A DNA stretch of 64,000 bases from Chloracidobacterium sp. N (GTDB lineage Bacteria; Acidobacteriota; Blastocatellia; Chloracidobacteriales; Chloracidobacteriaceae): contig NZ_CP072643.1 of the NCBI RefSeq assembly GCF_018304765.1, positions 434,001 to 498,000 on the forward strand, in the 5' to 3' direction. This document shows, piece after piece, positions 35,050 through 43,924 of this stretch. The first letter of the stretch is position 1. Every line of letters starts with the position of its first letter. The notes beneath the pieces were generated by a model. It had not been told where the DNA came from. It ran no database searches and saw nothing but the letters and a program-made list of their open reading frames with translations. The position numbers and the translations under genes were made by a program.

Positions 35050-35943
35050 TCGCCTCTTCCTGCGAATCTACGGTTGCGAGCTCTTCGGCAACAGGCTCTT
35101 CTTCCTCAGTTCCAGCCTCCTCCTCAGGCGGCTCATAGGGCAACTGTACCGCGACCTCGCGCACATCCACCTTGCCGGTGACCACGTCGGCGATGAGCCG
35201 CTCGCGGTATTCGCGCAACAGTTCGATTTCCCGGCGGGCGGCGGCGATGGCGGCGTCGAGCTTGGATGTCTGGGCGTCGAGGTACTCGACGATGGCGGTT
35301 TGTTCGGGGAGGGGGGGAAGAGGCACACAGAATCGGCCAAGCATGCTGCGGCTGACACGGTCTCTAGTACTTCCGCGAACAAGCGAGCCTATCCACTCTA
35401 GGTAGACTGGTGATGACATCGCATACACCAGGAATGCCGCGATTGCACTTTCGTTCGGCTTCAGAATGCACACATCGACCGACGCGATCATGCGTACTCC
35501 GAGGTTGGGCGCCAAACACGCTCGCCCAACCGGATCACCGAGGCGGCAAATTAGAACGTCTCCCGGCATGATCTCAGTGCACCTGAATGCAACAAACGTC
35601 TCTTCGTCGATGAAGCGGAATTCCTTCTCCCTGTAGTGACCGATACCAATGTTTCCTGTCTGAATCAGTCGGATTCCTTCAGCTCTTATATATGGACTCT
35701 CGATCCAGTCGCCGTCTACAAAGGTCTTGTATCCCTTTCCCGCAAGGCTCTTGATTGTGCGTACCTCCCAATGCTCCGGCACGTGGCCCAGCCACGGGAC
35801 GCCGGAGTCCTTGTAGGCCGGGTACGGCTTGCCGGTGCGGACGTCGATCTTGCCGGTGACGGCCTGGTGGATGAGGGCCTGACGGTATTCTTCGAGCAGC
35901 TTGATCAGCTTCTGCTTGGCGCGGGTGTAGCGCCGAATCCTCC
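35036..35943 (-). pseudogene. hsdS: hsdS C-terminal half (linker plus TRD2)
   Basis: From the breakpoint the frame reads RIRRYTRAKQKLIKLLEEYR, then YPAYKDSGVPWLGHVPEHWE, then a second target-recognition domain ending [20 protein letters not shown] and a Glu-rich tail. Joined to the half at 12836-13394 it makes a normal two-TRD HsdS of about 486 residues. It has no start of its own because the upstream sequence is mntA in another frame. Its end overlaps the rhuM start by 14 bases. Confidence 0.82.
35940..35943. other. Right breakpoint of the 23.1-kb insertion (GGAG core)
   Basis: On the minus strand mntA reads ...CTCGTGGAG and hsdS resumes as GGAGGATTCGGCGC. The GGAG is shared with the left breakpoint at 12832-12835. 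Confidence 0.75.
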
Positions 35944-36098
35944 ACGAGAAAATCAATATCGCTTCGTTCGTCAGCCTCACCCCGGATAACGGAGCCGAAA
36001 ACCCGCACATACCGTGCGCCGTGCCTTGCCGCAATACGCAGTATTTCTTCCCGCTGGGCTTTCAACCGTTCTCCCGGTTTCATGGACAGCTTCCTCAT
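35940..36098 (-). pseudogene. mntA: mntA 5' half
   Basis: The frame reads MRKLSMKPGERLKAQREEIL, then YVRVFGSVIRGEADERSDID and FLVE at the breakpoint. GSVIRG-x(4)-SDIDFLV is the nucleotidyltransferase active-site motif of MNT antitoxins. The ATG at 36098 overlaps the TGA of a copy of the ABC-transporter 3' end (ATGA), while a second in-frame ATG at 36083 is possible. The C-terminal half is at 12685-12835. Confidence 0.85.
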
Positions 36099-36226
36099 AC
36101 AGGCGACCGGACGGCCGTGGCCGCGCTGGCGGAGCGTGGCGGCGGCGTGGACTCGCGGTACTGCAACTCGTACAACCGGCGGTAAATCCCATCCGCGCGC
36201 ACCACGAGTTCCTGATGCGTCCCCAT
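36071..36226. repeat. Direct repeat copy A: ABC-transporter 3' end plus mntA start
   Basis: Nearly the same as 40542-40698: six substitutions and one indel in about 150 bases by eye. It encodes the last 43 residues of the exporter (MGTHQELVVRADGIYRRLYE...) in an intact frame. Together with copy B it flanks the 4.3-kb HEAT/methyltransferase/IS607 segment. Confidence 0.85.
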
Positions 36227-36273
36227 GTGACGAAATCTCCAAAGACACAACACGGTTCATCCCCATGGATTGA

Positions 36274-36869
36274 CTATGGTTCGCCCGTGGCGGCCTGCTC
36301 AAATAACTTAGGCGCACCCGACAGGTCCACCGGGATAGACTTCTGACCTGCGGACAGCCGGGCAAAATAGTCCCTCACTTCCTGCTCAGAAAGATGGTTC
36401 AGGAACCGAAGCGCCGAACTGGCAACATACTGCGGATTGATTTCCATCGCCATCCACCTCCGTCCAAACTGCTCGGCCACACTTCCTGTGGTGTTTGATC
36501 CGGCAAAGATGTCCAGCACCAGATCATCTTCCGTCGTGAGGAACCGGATGAAGAATTCAGGCAAGGCAGGTGGGAAACGGGCTGGATGGGTTTCCGCACC
36601 TACAAGCTTCGAGAGGCGCAGGTAAGGAGAGTTGCTTTCGGTATTGGGAATCTGGAGCAGATTCGAGGGGATGGCGCCACCATTGTCCACGGCAAACCCT
36701 TGGCTGATGTCGTGACCGGATGGCCGCTCCTTGAGTTGGTAAAACGCCTGCGGATTCTTCAACAGTGTTTTCATACGCCCGGAGTAGGGAACCAGAACCT
36801 GTCGGGCGTCCGCCTTCGGCCACTCAGATTTTGAGAACCACTACACGGTGTTGACGGCGTCCTTCACGC
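36274..36869 (-). pseudogene. Beta-class DNA methyltransferase, C-terminal part
   Basis: Conserved MTase segments WFSKSEWPKADARQVLVPYS, ARFPPALPEFFIRFLT and DLVLDIFAGSNTTGSVAEQF are all in frame to a stop at 36274. Upstream in the same frame is DAVNTV followed by a TAG where relatives have an aromatic residue, so there is also a nonsense codon. The fragment meets the IS607-type element at 36870. The N-terminal part is on the other side of the element. Confidence 0.75.
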
Positions 36870-38870
36870 GGAGCCGGACTCTAGCTTGCCGTATAGTACG
36901 CGATAGTGTATAATAATGCTCATGGAAAGCACTATAAGCACAGGCAAGGCGGCAAAACTCCTTGGTGTCTCGGTCAAGACGTTGCAGCGTTGGGAACGCG
37001 AAGGAAGGCTAATTCCGGTGGCCCGAACGGACAGCAACCGCCGCCTCTACACTGAGACGCAGATCCGTGAGTTCATCGGTTTGCGGCAGGCCAACCATGC
37101 GCCAACAAAGCTTGTCGCCTACTGTCGGGTATCGAGTGCGGCGCAGAAGCCGGACCTGGCGAATCAGCGCAAAGTGCTGGAAGCGTTCGTGGTGGCGAAG
37201 GGATTGGCGGGGGTCGAGTTTATCGAGGAAGTGGGCAGCGGGCTGGACTTCAGGCGCAAGCGGTTTCTGGCCCTTATGGACGAGATTGGGCGACGGGAAG
37301 TCAGGATGCTAATCCTCGCTCACCGGGACCGCCTCACCCGTTTCGGCTTTGAGTGGTTCGAACATTACGCCCAAACCCATGGCTGCGAAGTGCTGGTACT
37401 CAACCAGGAACGGCTGTCTCCCGAACAGGAAATGGTGCAAGACTTAATGACCATCGTGCGCTGTTTTTCGTCTCGGCTATACGGTTTGAGGAACTATCGA
37501 AAGAAGTTGGATGAAGCGCTGAAACAGGATGCGAATGACGTCAAAAAGGCCCAACAATGCAACTGACCCACAAGATTGCTCTTTGTCCGACTCCTGAGCA
37601 AGTGGACTACTTCAAGCGCGCCTGCGGCACGGCGCGGCGTGTTTGGAACTGGGCGCTCAATGAGTGGAACAGGCAATACGCAGCAGGCGGCAGGCCAAAC
37701 GCCATGGCGCTCAAAAAACAGTTCAACGCCATCAAGTACACCGACCCGCAGTGGCTCGATGAGAACGGTCGGCCTTGGTTGCAGGACATTCACCGGGATG
37801 CCCACGCCCAGCCGTTTGCCCATCTCGCCAAAGCCTGGGAAAGATTCTTCACCGACCTCAAGGCTGGCAAAGAGGCACACGCACCGCGCTTCAAGAAAAA
37901 GGGGCGCTGCCGCGACAGCTTTTACGTAGCCAACGACAAGTTCCGTCTGGTCGGTAAGACGATCCGCCTACCCAAGATCGGCGAAGTCGCCATGACCGAG
38001 GAACTGCGATTCAAAGGAAAGATACTGGGCGCAACGGTTTCTCGCACCGCGGATCGTTGGTTTGTGGCAATACAGGTCGAGGTGCCTGATGCGCAATTCT
38101 ATCGGCGTCGCACGTCGCACGAGGTCAACGGCATCGACCTGGGCATCAAGGCTGCCGCAACGATCTCCAGCGGTGAAGTCATCGAGGCGCCAAAGCCGCT
38201 CAAAGCAGCGCTGCGCCGTCTGGAAATCCGTAGCCGACGTCTCAGCCGCAAGCTGGAAGCCGCCAGGAAGGCAGCCGGATTTGAACGCCATGCCCGCCTG
38301 CCTGAAGGAACGCGCCTGCCGGTATCGAACAACCGGCAGAAGTCCGCTGCGATATTGGCACGGCTCTATGCCCGCATGGCCAATATCCGAGCGGATTTCA
38401 CCCACAAGCTCACGACTCGACTCTGCCGCGAAAACCAAGCGTTGGTGATCGAGGATTTAAACGTCAAAGGGATGCTGCAGAACGAGAAACTCGCCCGCGC
38501 CATCTCTGACGTGGGTTTTGGGATGTTGCGCTCGCAGTTGGAATACAAGGCCCGGCGCTACGGTACTCATCTTACCATCGCTGATCGCTGGTATCCAAGT
38601 AGCCGACTGTGCTCCATCTGTGGCTGGAAGAACGAGGCGCTGACATTGAGAGATCGAACATGGGTGTGTGCTCAATGTGGTGCGCACCATGACCGTGACC
38701 TCAATGCGGCGCTGAACCTGAAACGGCTGGCAACCGAAACTGCCCTACCCGTGGCGAGTCCGTCCAGCAATGGCGGCGCTGCGGCGGGGACCGTCCCCGC
38801 CGTAGTCGGGAAAGTCACGCCTGTCAGATACGACGGTGGTCAACAGGACACGTCGGGGCAGGAAGAGAAC
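36870..38870 (+). mobile_element. IS607-type element, copy 1 (2001 bp), inside the DNA methyltransferase gene
   Basis: Ends were set by comparison with copy 2: shared sequence starts GGAGCCGGACTC and ends GGAAGAGAAC, then both copies diverge. Length is 2001 bp in both. No terminal inverted repeats or target duplication, as expected for the IS607 family with its serine-recombinase TnpA. It carries tnpA and tnpB, whose coding regions overlap by ten bases. A short-spaced array of ATAGT-type repeats before tnpA may be the TnpA binding region. Confidence 0.9.
36916..37566 (+). CDS. tnpA: IS607-family serine recombinase TnpA, 216 aa
   Basis: An N-terminal MerR-type helix-turn-helix (TGKAAKLLGVSVKTLQRWER) precedes a serine resolvase domain with YCRVSSAAQKPDLANQ (catalytic Ser in CRVSS) and MLILAHRDRLTRFGFEWF. 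The order (DNA-binding domain before catalytic domain) is the reverse of ordinary resolvases and is diagnostic of IS607 TnpA. The last codons overlap the start of tnpB. It looks intact. Confidence 0.92.
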   Translation: MLMESTISTGKAAKLLGVSVKTLQRWEREGRLIPVARTDSNRRLYTETQIREFIGLRQANHAPTKLVAYCRVSSAAQKPDLANQRKVLEAFVVAKGLAGVEFIEEVGSGLDFRRKRFLALMDEIGRREVRMLILAHRDRLTRFGFEWFEHYAQTHGCEVLVLNQERLSPEQEMVQDLMTIVRCFSSRLYGLRNYRKKLDEALKQDANDVKKAQQCN

Positions 38871-38897
38871 CGTGCGCACTTTTGCGCACATTCTTGA
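37557..38897 (+). CDS. tnpB: IS607-type TnpB, 446 aa
   Basis: OrfB N-terminus ([20 protein letters not shown]) then RuvC-like motifs [26 protein letters not shown] and [12 protein letters not shown], with the zinc finger CSICGWKN...CAQCG between the last two. All acidic residues are present. The frame runs past the element end at 38870, so its last nine residues (RAHFCAHS region) come from flanking DNA. It overlaps tnpA by ten bases, which suggests coupled translation. Confidence 0.9.
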   Translation: MQLTHKIALCPTPEQVDYFKRACGTARRVWNWALNEWNRQYAAGGRPNAMALKKQFNAIKYTDPQWLDENGRPWLQDIHRDAHAQPFAHLAKAWERFFTDLKAGKEAHAPRFKKKGRCRDSFYVANDKFRLVGKTIRLPKIGEVAMTEELRFKGKILGATVSRTADRWFVAIQVEVPDAQFYRRRTSHEVNGIDLGIKAAATISSGEVIEAPKPLKAALRRLEIRSRRLSRKLEAARKAAGFERHARLPEGTRLPVSNNRQKSAAILARLYARMANIRADFTHKLTTRLCRENQALVIEDLNVKGMLQNEKLARAISDVGFGMLRSQLEYKARRYGTHLTIADRWYPSSRLCSICGWKNEALTLRDRTWVCAQCGAHHDRDLNAALNLKRLATETALPVASPSSNGGAAAGTVPAVVGKVTPVRYDGGQQDTSGQEENRAHFCAHS

Positions 38898-39011
38898 TAG
38901 CAGAAGCCTGAGAAGGTCCAAGGCATCACCAAGATAGCAGGCACCCTGCCGTGTGGTATAAACCGGCGTCGGTAGCACCCGAAAAGGTGTCGTGGCGGCA
39001 ATTCCGGTCAT
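38871..39011 (-). pseudogene. Beta-class DNA methyltransferase, N-terminal part
   Basis: ATG at 39011. It reads PVYTTRQGACYLGDALDLLR, the usual start of this methylase group (GDALDLL precedes the DPPF-type motif). The frame then continues with sequence that belongs, one frame over, to the later segment KNVRKSAHGVKDAVNTV. A deletion has therefore removed the catalytic motif region out of frame before the element inserted. The start overlaps the stop of the HEAT gene. Confidence 0.7.
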
Positions 39012-39951
39012 GGCATGGCTCCCGGCGTCCAGTCGGCAGCAATCCAGCTCTCCAGGAAATTCCAGAGCACGGAGACTGCGTAGTGAACCTCCGGCCGTTT
39101 GCTTTGCAAGGCGGCGACGTAGGGTGTGACGGCTTCCTTCGGAAAATGTGCCAGAGTCCAGGCGGGCCAAGTCGAGCTGGTTTGCTCTGCGAGTTCCGCA
39201 ATCCTCCCTACTGGTATATTGGGAATCCGGCGCAATGCTTCGGCAACTCCCGCAGCGATGTCGGCAGAGGGATTCTCCAACCCTTTCACGAGCGGGTCCA
39301 ATCCGATAGCTCCAAGGTCCTGCAGTGCGTGGAGTGCTTCCTGACGAATTTCAGGAGCCACATCTGCAAACGCCTGGACGAGAACCTCTGCGGCTTCTTT
39401 GGTTCCGTGACACCCGATTCCCCACGCACAGGCGCTCCGCAGAAAAAGTGGCTGATTGGTGTCGTGAAGGACGGTACACAAAAGATCAAAAGCCGTCGGT
39501 GTGTGCGTCTCAGCCAAGGTTACGACGGCCTCCAATCGCATTTCCTCATCAGTGTCTTTCAAGATGGCATCGAACTGTTCTTCAGCAGAGTCTCCAACCA
39601 CTTCACAGAGGTAAGCTTTCGCCTCCATGCGAACATAGGCATCTTCTTCCCTGTCTTCTGCCAAAGCCCTGACAACACCCTCAAGCTCAGTGGCCTTTGC
39701 CAGCCTGGCGAGTTTGCATCCAGTAAAACGAACGGTGCGCTCGCGTGAAGCAAGCAGCCTTGCCATGTCACATCTGCCCGCACAGCGGGATTCGTCAGAT
39801 GTCAGGGGTTTGACCTGACCGGCAAGTACCTGGTGACGCTGAAAGCGGTCTCCGGCCGCCAGGAATGGGCGTACGTCTTCGGCAAGCCTGAAATGCCAGC
39901 GCCTGCCTGGGTTGTCGTCCAACAGATATTCAAGGTGTTCCTTACCTTAAC
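39008..39951 (-). pseudogene. HEAT-repeat protein, C-terminal part of a frameshifted gene
   Basis: The sequence carries several HEAT-like helical repeats (EMRLEAVVTLAETHTPTAFD, APEIRQEALHALQDLGAIGL, DPLVKGLENPSADIAAGVAE). Upstream in the same frame it reads GKEHLEYLLDDNPGRRWHFR, which continues the protein encoded at 39945-40509 in another frame. The joint lies at a tandem AAGGTAAGG where slippage by one base is easy. If translated alone, the likely start is MARLLASRERTVRF at 39766. Confidence 0.6.
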
Positions 39952-40509
39952 GACGTGGCTGCTGCCGGATGCGAAGCGGGCTTTCCACTTCACCTGAACC
40001 TCTGCCCCTTCGCTAATTCCCTTCGGCTTGAGCTGTTCCGGTGTGACCTGCTTGAAAGACTGTACTGTGAACAGGTTTATCCAGTCTTCGACCTGCCAGG
40101 CCGTCAAGTGACGTTCTCTCCAGAGGGAACGCTGTTTATGCAGACGGCCTGCGCTCCAAACGCTTTCGTCCGCTGACAGAATGGGAAAGGCAACCCAGTC
40201 CGAGTCAAGCATCCCATAGTGCCAGGCCCGCTCCGCCTCACCAGGTGAGTGCGACCTGCTCAACTCTGTCTTTGTCTTTGCTCGCGATTCGATACGAACG
40301 CCACATCGTGTGCAACACAGGTCCGGGATGCGAACCCGCTTTCGCTTCACACCACGCCAAATCCGGGTCGAGAGCGCCCCACGCTCCAGCTCAACGATGT
40401 TGTGCCCAAGGGAATTCAGATGTTGCTGCACTGCACGGGCGCCAACGGCGCCGGCTGCAAGCATCCGAAAAAAGCTGGAATCCGTCTTGAATACCTGACG
40501 CCGTGACAC
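39945..40509 (-). pseudogene. N-terminal part of the frameshifted HEAT-repeat gene
   Basis: Begins (GTG at 40509) with SRRQVFKTDSSFFRMLAAGA, then IVELERGALSTRIW and RIPDLCCTRCGVRIESRAK (a possible zinc site), and DSDWVAFPILSADESVWSAG. After HVVKV the frame runs into unrelated residues to 39802 while the neighbouring frame continues the protein. With the C-terminal part it would be about 500 aa. Its place beside a DNA methyltransferase hints at an R-M or defence partner, but that is inference. Confidence 0.55.
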
Positions 40510-40541
40510 TGGCTCTTCGCGCTGGGTTCAAACAGAGGATC

Positions 40542-40698
40542 CTGCCGGGTTTCATGGACAGGCTCCTCATACAGGCGACCGGACGACCGTGGCCGCGCTG
40601 GCGGCGCGTGGCGGCGGCGTGGACTCGCGGTACTGCAATTCGTACAACCGGCGGTAAATCCCATCCGCGCGCGCCACGAGTTCCTGATGCGTCCCCAT
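40542..40698. repeat. Direct repeat copy B: ABC-transporter 3' end plus mntA start
   Basis: This is the resident copy: it ends the full exporter gene at 40567 and then shows the first codons of an mntA start (MRSLSMKPG) before similarity to copy A stops near 40541. Confidence 0.85.
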
Positions 40699-42459
40699 TT
40701 CACGAATCTCACCCCGGTGCAGCACAATGATGTTATCCGCCCGGCGCACCGTGGAAAGCCGATGGGCAATGACCACACAGGTGCGCCCCACCAGCAGACG
40801 CTCAATGGCTGACTGGATGAGCGCCTCGGTTTCACTGTCAATGCTCGCCGTGGCTTCGTCGAGAATCAGAATCCGGGGATCGAACGCCAGCGCCCGCGCC
40901 AGCGCCAGAAGCTGCTTCTGCCCCACCGACAGCGTTGCGCCCCGTTCTTTGACTTCCACCTGATACCCACCCGGCAGACGCCGGATGAACGCATCCGCCT
41001 GCACCTCCTGCGCCGCCGCAATCAACCGGTCTTCGGAAATATCCTTCGCGCCCAACCGGAGGTTGTCCGCAATCGTGCCGGCAAACAGCGTCGGGTCCTG
41101 CAATACCACTCCAAAGTAACGGCGGAGTTCTGTCAGGTCGAACTCCCGTACGTCCACGCCGTCAACCAGAATCTGCCCGCGCTGCACATCGTAAAAACGC
41201 ATCAGCAGACTCGTGATGGAGGTCTTTCCCGCGCCCGTCGCCCCAACGAGCGCCACGGTCTGCCCCGGCGCCACGCGAAACGACACGTCCCGCAACACCC
41301 AGTTTTCCCCCTTGTAGGCAAACCACACGTTCCGAAACTCGATTTCGCCACGCATAACGGCCGGCCGTTCGGGCGCCGGCGGAGAAGTTATCACCAGCGG
41401 CTCATCGAGCACCTTGAACACCCGCTCCGCCGCAGCCATCGCCGCCTGAAGGATGTTGTACTTCTCGCTGATGTCCTGAATCGGCTCGTAAAAACGCTGC
41501 ATCGCCTGAATGAAAAAGAAAAGCGCGCCCAGCGAAAGCGTCCCGGTCAGAACCTGCCCGCCGCCGTACCAGATGACAAGCGCCACGCCCAGATTGCTGA
41601 CAAAACCAATCGCCGGATAAAACACCGCGTAGTAAAAAATCGTCTCGATGTTGATCTGCCGGTGCGCATCGTTGATGGCTTCAAACGCCTGCCCTTCGCG
41701 GGCTTCACGGTTGAACAACTGTACCGTCGCCATGCCCGAAAGATGTTCCTGCAGAAAGGCGTTGATGCGGGCCAGACGGGTGCGTACCTCGCGGTAGGTA
41801 CGACTGGCGTGGCGACGAAACCAGGCCGTAATCGCCGCCAGCAGCGGGACGACAACAAGGCTCACCAGAGCCAGTTTCCAGTTGACCAGAAAGAGAAAGG
41901 TCAGCAGCCCGACCAGCACGACGACATCGCTCAACAGGGTGACGAAACCCGAAGTGAACAGCTCGTTGAGGGCGTCCACATCCGAGGTCAGGCGGGTCGT
42001 CATGCGCCCAATCGGCGTGCGGTCGTAGTAACTCAGCGGCAGCCGCTGAAATTTGGCAAACAGCTCCCGGCGCAGGTCGTACATCACGAACTGCCCCGTG
42101 CCGTTCAACAGCAGTGTCTGCCAGTAGGTCAGTGCAAAAACGACGACCATCAGGCCCAGATACAGGCTGCCGATGACGGCCACGCCGTCCATCGGTGCCG
42201 GACGCCCGCCCAACGCCTCGAACCCCGCCGCCAACAGGCGGGAAAACAACCCCAGCCGCTCCGGGGCCGGCGGCAGCAAAAACAGGTCAATCGCCGCCAT
42301 GGTCAGGTTGAGCGCCAGCAACTCGAAACCGGCCGTAAGTGCAATGAGCGGAATGGCCAGCGCCACCCGTCCCCGGTAGGGCTTCAGATAGGTCAGAAGC
42401 CGCCGCGCCAAGCGGTGATCATAGGCTTTTCCAAGAACCTCGTCGTCGGGCTGACTCAT
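40567..42459 (-). CDS. ABC exporter half-transporter (MsbA/Sav1866 type), 630 aa
   Basis: Six predicted membrane helices in the N-terminal 330 residues, then an ATPase domain with Walker A GATGAGKTS near residue 400, signature LSVGQKQLLALARAL near 511 and Walker B ILILDEATASIDSETE. The start ATG at 42459 (MSQPDDEVLGKAYD) fits the usual N-terminus. Upstream in-frame codons are without family character. It likely exports lipid, peptide or drug as a homodimer or with a missing partner. The stop overlaps the start codon of the old mntA gene. Confidence 0.9.
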   Translation of the reverse strand: MSQPDDEVLGKAYDHRLARRLLTYLKPYRGRVALAIPLIALTAGFELLALNLTMAAIDLFLLPPAPERLGLFSRLLAAGFEALGGRPAPMDGVAVIGSLYLGLMVVVFALTYWQTLLLNGTGQFVMYDLRRELFAKFQRLPLSYYDRTPIGRMTTRLTSDVDALNELFTSGFVTLLSDVVVLVGLLTFLFLVNWKLALVSLVVVPLLAAITAWFRRHASRTYREVRTRLARINAFLQEHLSGMATVQLFNREAREGQAFEAINDAHRQINIETIFYYAVFYPAIGFVSNLGVALVIWYGGGQVLTGTLSLGALFFFIQAMQRFYEPIQDISEKYNILQAAMAAAERVFKVLDEPLVITSPPAPERPAVMRGEIEFRNVWFAYKGENWVLRDVSFRVAPGQTVALVGATGAGKTSITSLLMRFYDVQRGQILVDGVDVREFDLTELRRYFGVVLQDPTLFAGTIADNLRLGAKDISEDRLIAAAQEVQADAFIRRLPGGYQVEVKERGATLSVGQKQLLALARALAFDPRILILDEATASIDSETEALIQSAIERLLVGRTCVVIAHRLSTVRRADNIIVLHRGEIREMGTHQELVARADGIYRRLYELQYRESTPPPRAASAATVVRSPV

Positions 42460-42753
42460 CAAACAGGCTAATTTGCAGAAGGTCCGGGAAGATCGGGCCG
42501 GTGCTTTCTTCCTTTCGCTGGAACCAGACGCCGGCTCTGCGCTAAGGTAGCGAATCAACATTCCCCTGAACAGGCAAATCGCCAGCCCCCGGCGTCCGGT
42601 CGCCCCTGCTGAGGTATGTCTCCGCGAAACGTTGAAAATTTCGGTTTTCCGTGTATTTTCACGGTTTTTTCCAAGCTCTGTGCGGTTTTCAGCGGCAGCG
42701 GTTTGGTTTAGCCTCGATTTACACGGACGCCACAGAAAGGTTACGCAACACCT
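42460..42753. other. Divergent intergenic region between the exporter and prfB
   Basis: 294 bases with an AT-rich stretch at 42632-42670 (AAAATTTCGG, TTTTCCGTGTATTTTC) that could hold promoters for either gene. No clear box is claimed. AAAGG lies 14 bases before the prfB ATG. Confidence 0.4.
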
Positions 42754-43888
42754 ATGCCCGACACCCTGGAACTTCGTCACACCTACGACGCGCTGCTTGA
42801 ACGCATCACCCACCTGCGGAGGTTTCTTTGACCCGGAAAGCAAGCGTCCGCGGCTGGAGACAGTAGAAGCGCGCATTGCCCAGCCGGACTTCTGGAATGA
42901 CCAGGAGCAGGCCCGGAAAATCCTCAAGGAACGTCGCCGACTGGCCCAGGCCATCGAAACCGCGGCCTTTTATGACCGCGAGACAGCCGACCTGGAGGTG
43001 CTCTTCGAGTTTGCCGAAGCCGACCCGGCCTCGCTGACAGAACTGGAACAACGCCTGCGGGTGCTCCAGCAGAAAGTTGAAGCGGACGAAACCCAGATGC
43101 TGCTGTCGGGGCCGAATGACGCCAACAACGCCATCGTCCGTATTCAGTCGGGAGCGGGCGGCACGGATGCCCAGGACTGGGCCGAAATGCTGCTGCGCAT
43201 GTACCTGCGGTGGTGCGAACGCCGTGGCTTCAAAACCAGCCTGCTCGATGTCCAGCCGGGCAAGGAAGCCGGCATCACTTCGGCAGAATTCACGGTCGAA
43301 GGCGACTATGCCTACGGCCTGCTTTCGTGTGAGAGCGGCGTGCACCGGCTGGTGCGGATTTCGCCGTTTTCTTCCGCTGGAACCCGCGAAACGAGCTTTG
43401 CCTCCATTTTCGTCACCCCAGAGGTCGAGGACGACATCGAGATTGAAATCAACGAAAAAGACCTGCGGATCGACACCTACCGTTCCTCCGGGGCCGGCGG
43501 CCAGCACGTCAACGTCACCGATTCCGCCATCCGCATCACCCACCTGCCGACCGGCATCGTCGTGTCGTGCCAGAACCAGCGGTCACAGCATCAGAACCGT
43601 GAAGTGGCCATGAAAGTGCTCAAATCACGGCTCTATGAACTCGAACTCGAACGCCGGCGGGCCGAGAGCGCCAAGCTGGAGGCCGCCAAGCGGGACATCT
43701 CCTTTGGTTCCCAAATCCGCAATTACGTGCTACACCCCTACCGCCTGGTCAAAGACACCCGCACCAAGCTGGAGCGTAGCGATGTGGAGAGTGTACTCGA
43801 CGGCGATCTGGATGACTTCATCAAGGAATACCTGGTTGCCAGGAGCCGCCAACCCGATGGCGTCCTCGTGGCTGGCGATGACGAATGA
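42754..43888 (+). CDS. prfB: Peptide chain release factor 2, with programmed +1 frameshift
   Basis: The first 25 codons (MPDTLELRHTYDALLERITH...) end at TGA at 42829-42831 in the context AGG TTT CTT TGA C. The main frame begins with GAC at 42830, giving LDPESKRPRLETVEARIA and the remaining 350 residues. The SPF codon-recognition motif is in VRISPFSSAGT and the peptidyl-hydrolysis GGQ motif in RSSGAGGQHVNVTDS. The product terminates translation at UGA and UAA. The slip site with upstream GGAGG is the classic autoregulation of RF2: low RF2 lets ribosomes shift and make more RF2. Confidence 0.95.
42815..42832 (+). promoter_or_regulatory. prfB +1 programmed frameshift site
   Basis: GCGGAGGTTTCTTTGAC: a Shine-Dalgarno-like GGAGG, then CTT TGA C. 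The CTT codon slips to TTT, skipping one base at TGA. The E. coli site has the same CTTTGAC heptamer after AGGGGG. Confidence 0.93.
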
Positions 43889-43924
43889 GCCTCAATCGTG
43901 GTTGGGGTTCCCTCTGGCGGTCGT

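Larger units (their letters stand above)
12836..35943. mobile_element. 23.1-kb defence-gene insertion (probable integrated circle) inside mntA
   Basis: Both ends lie within one type I specificity gene: the N-terminal half ends at 12836 and the C-terminal half begins at 35943, both minus strand. The outside flanks are the two halves of mntA. Joining the inner ends gives YMDRRIRRYTRAKQKL, the normal HsdS central linker, and joining the outer ends gives [15 protein letters not shown], normal MntA. A circle opened at GGAG explains all four joints. I see no integrase, terminal inverted repeat or tRNA at the borders, so the mechanism is unknown. The contents are almost wholly restriction, modification and helicase genes, many of them broken. 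Confidence 0.7.

Noticed and set aside
12836-35943. Tandem duplication or inversion as origin of the split hsdS
   Set aside because: Both halves are on the same strand with nothing duplicated but GGAG, and the flanks reconstruct mntA exactly.
36841-36915. Separate attachment site at the left end of IS607 copy 1
   Set aside because: The repeats there are part of the element and appear in copy 2 as well.
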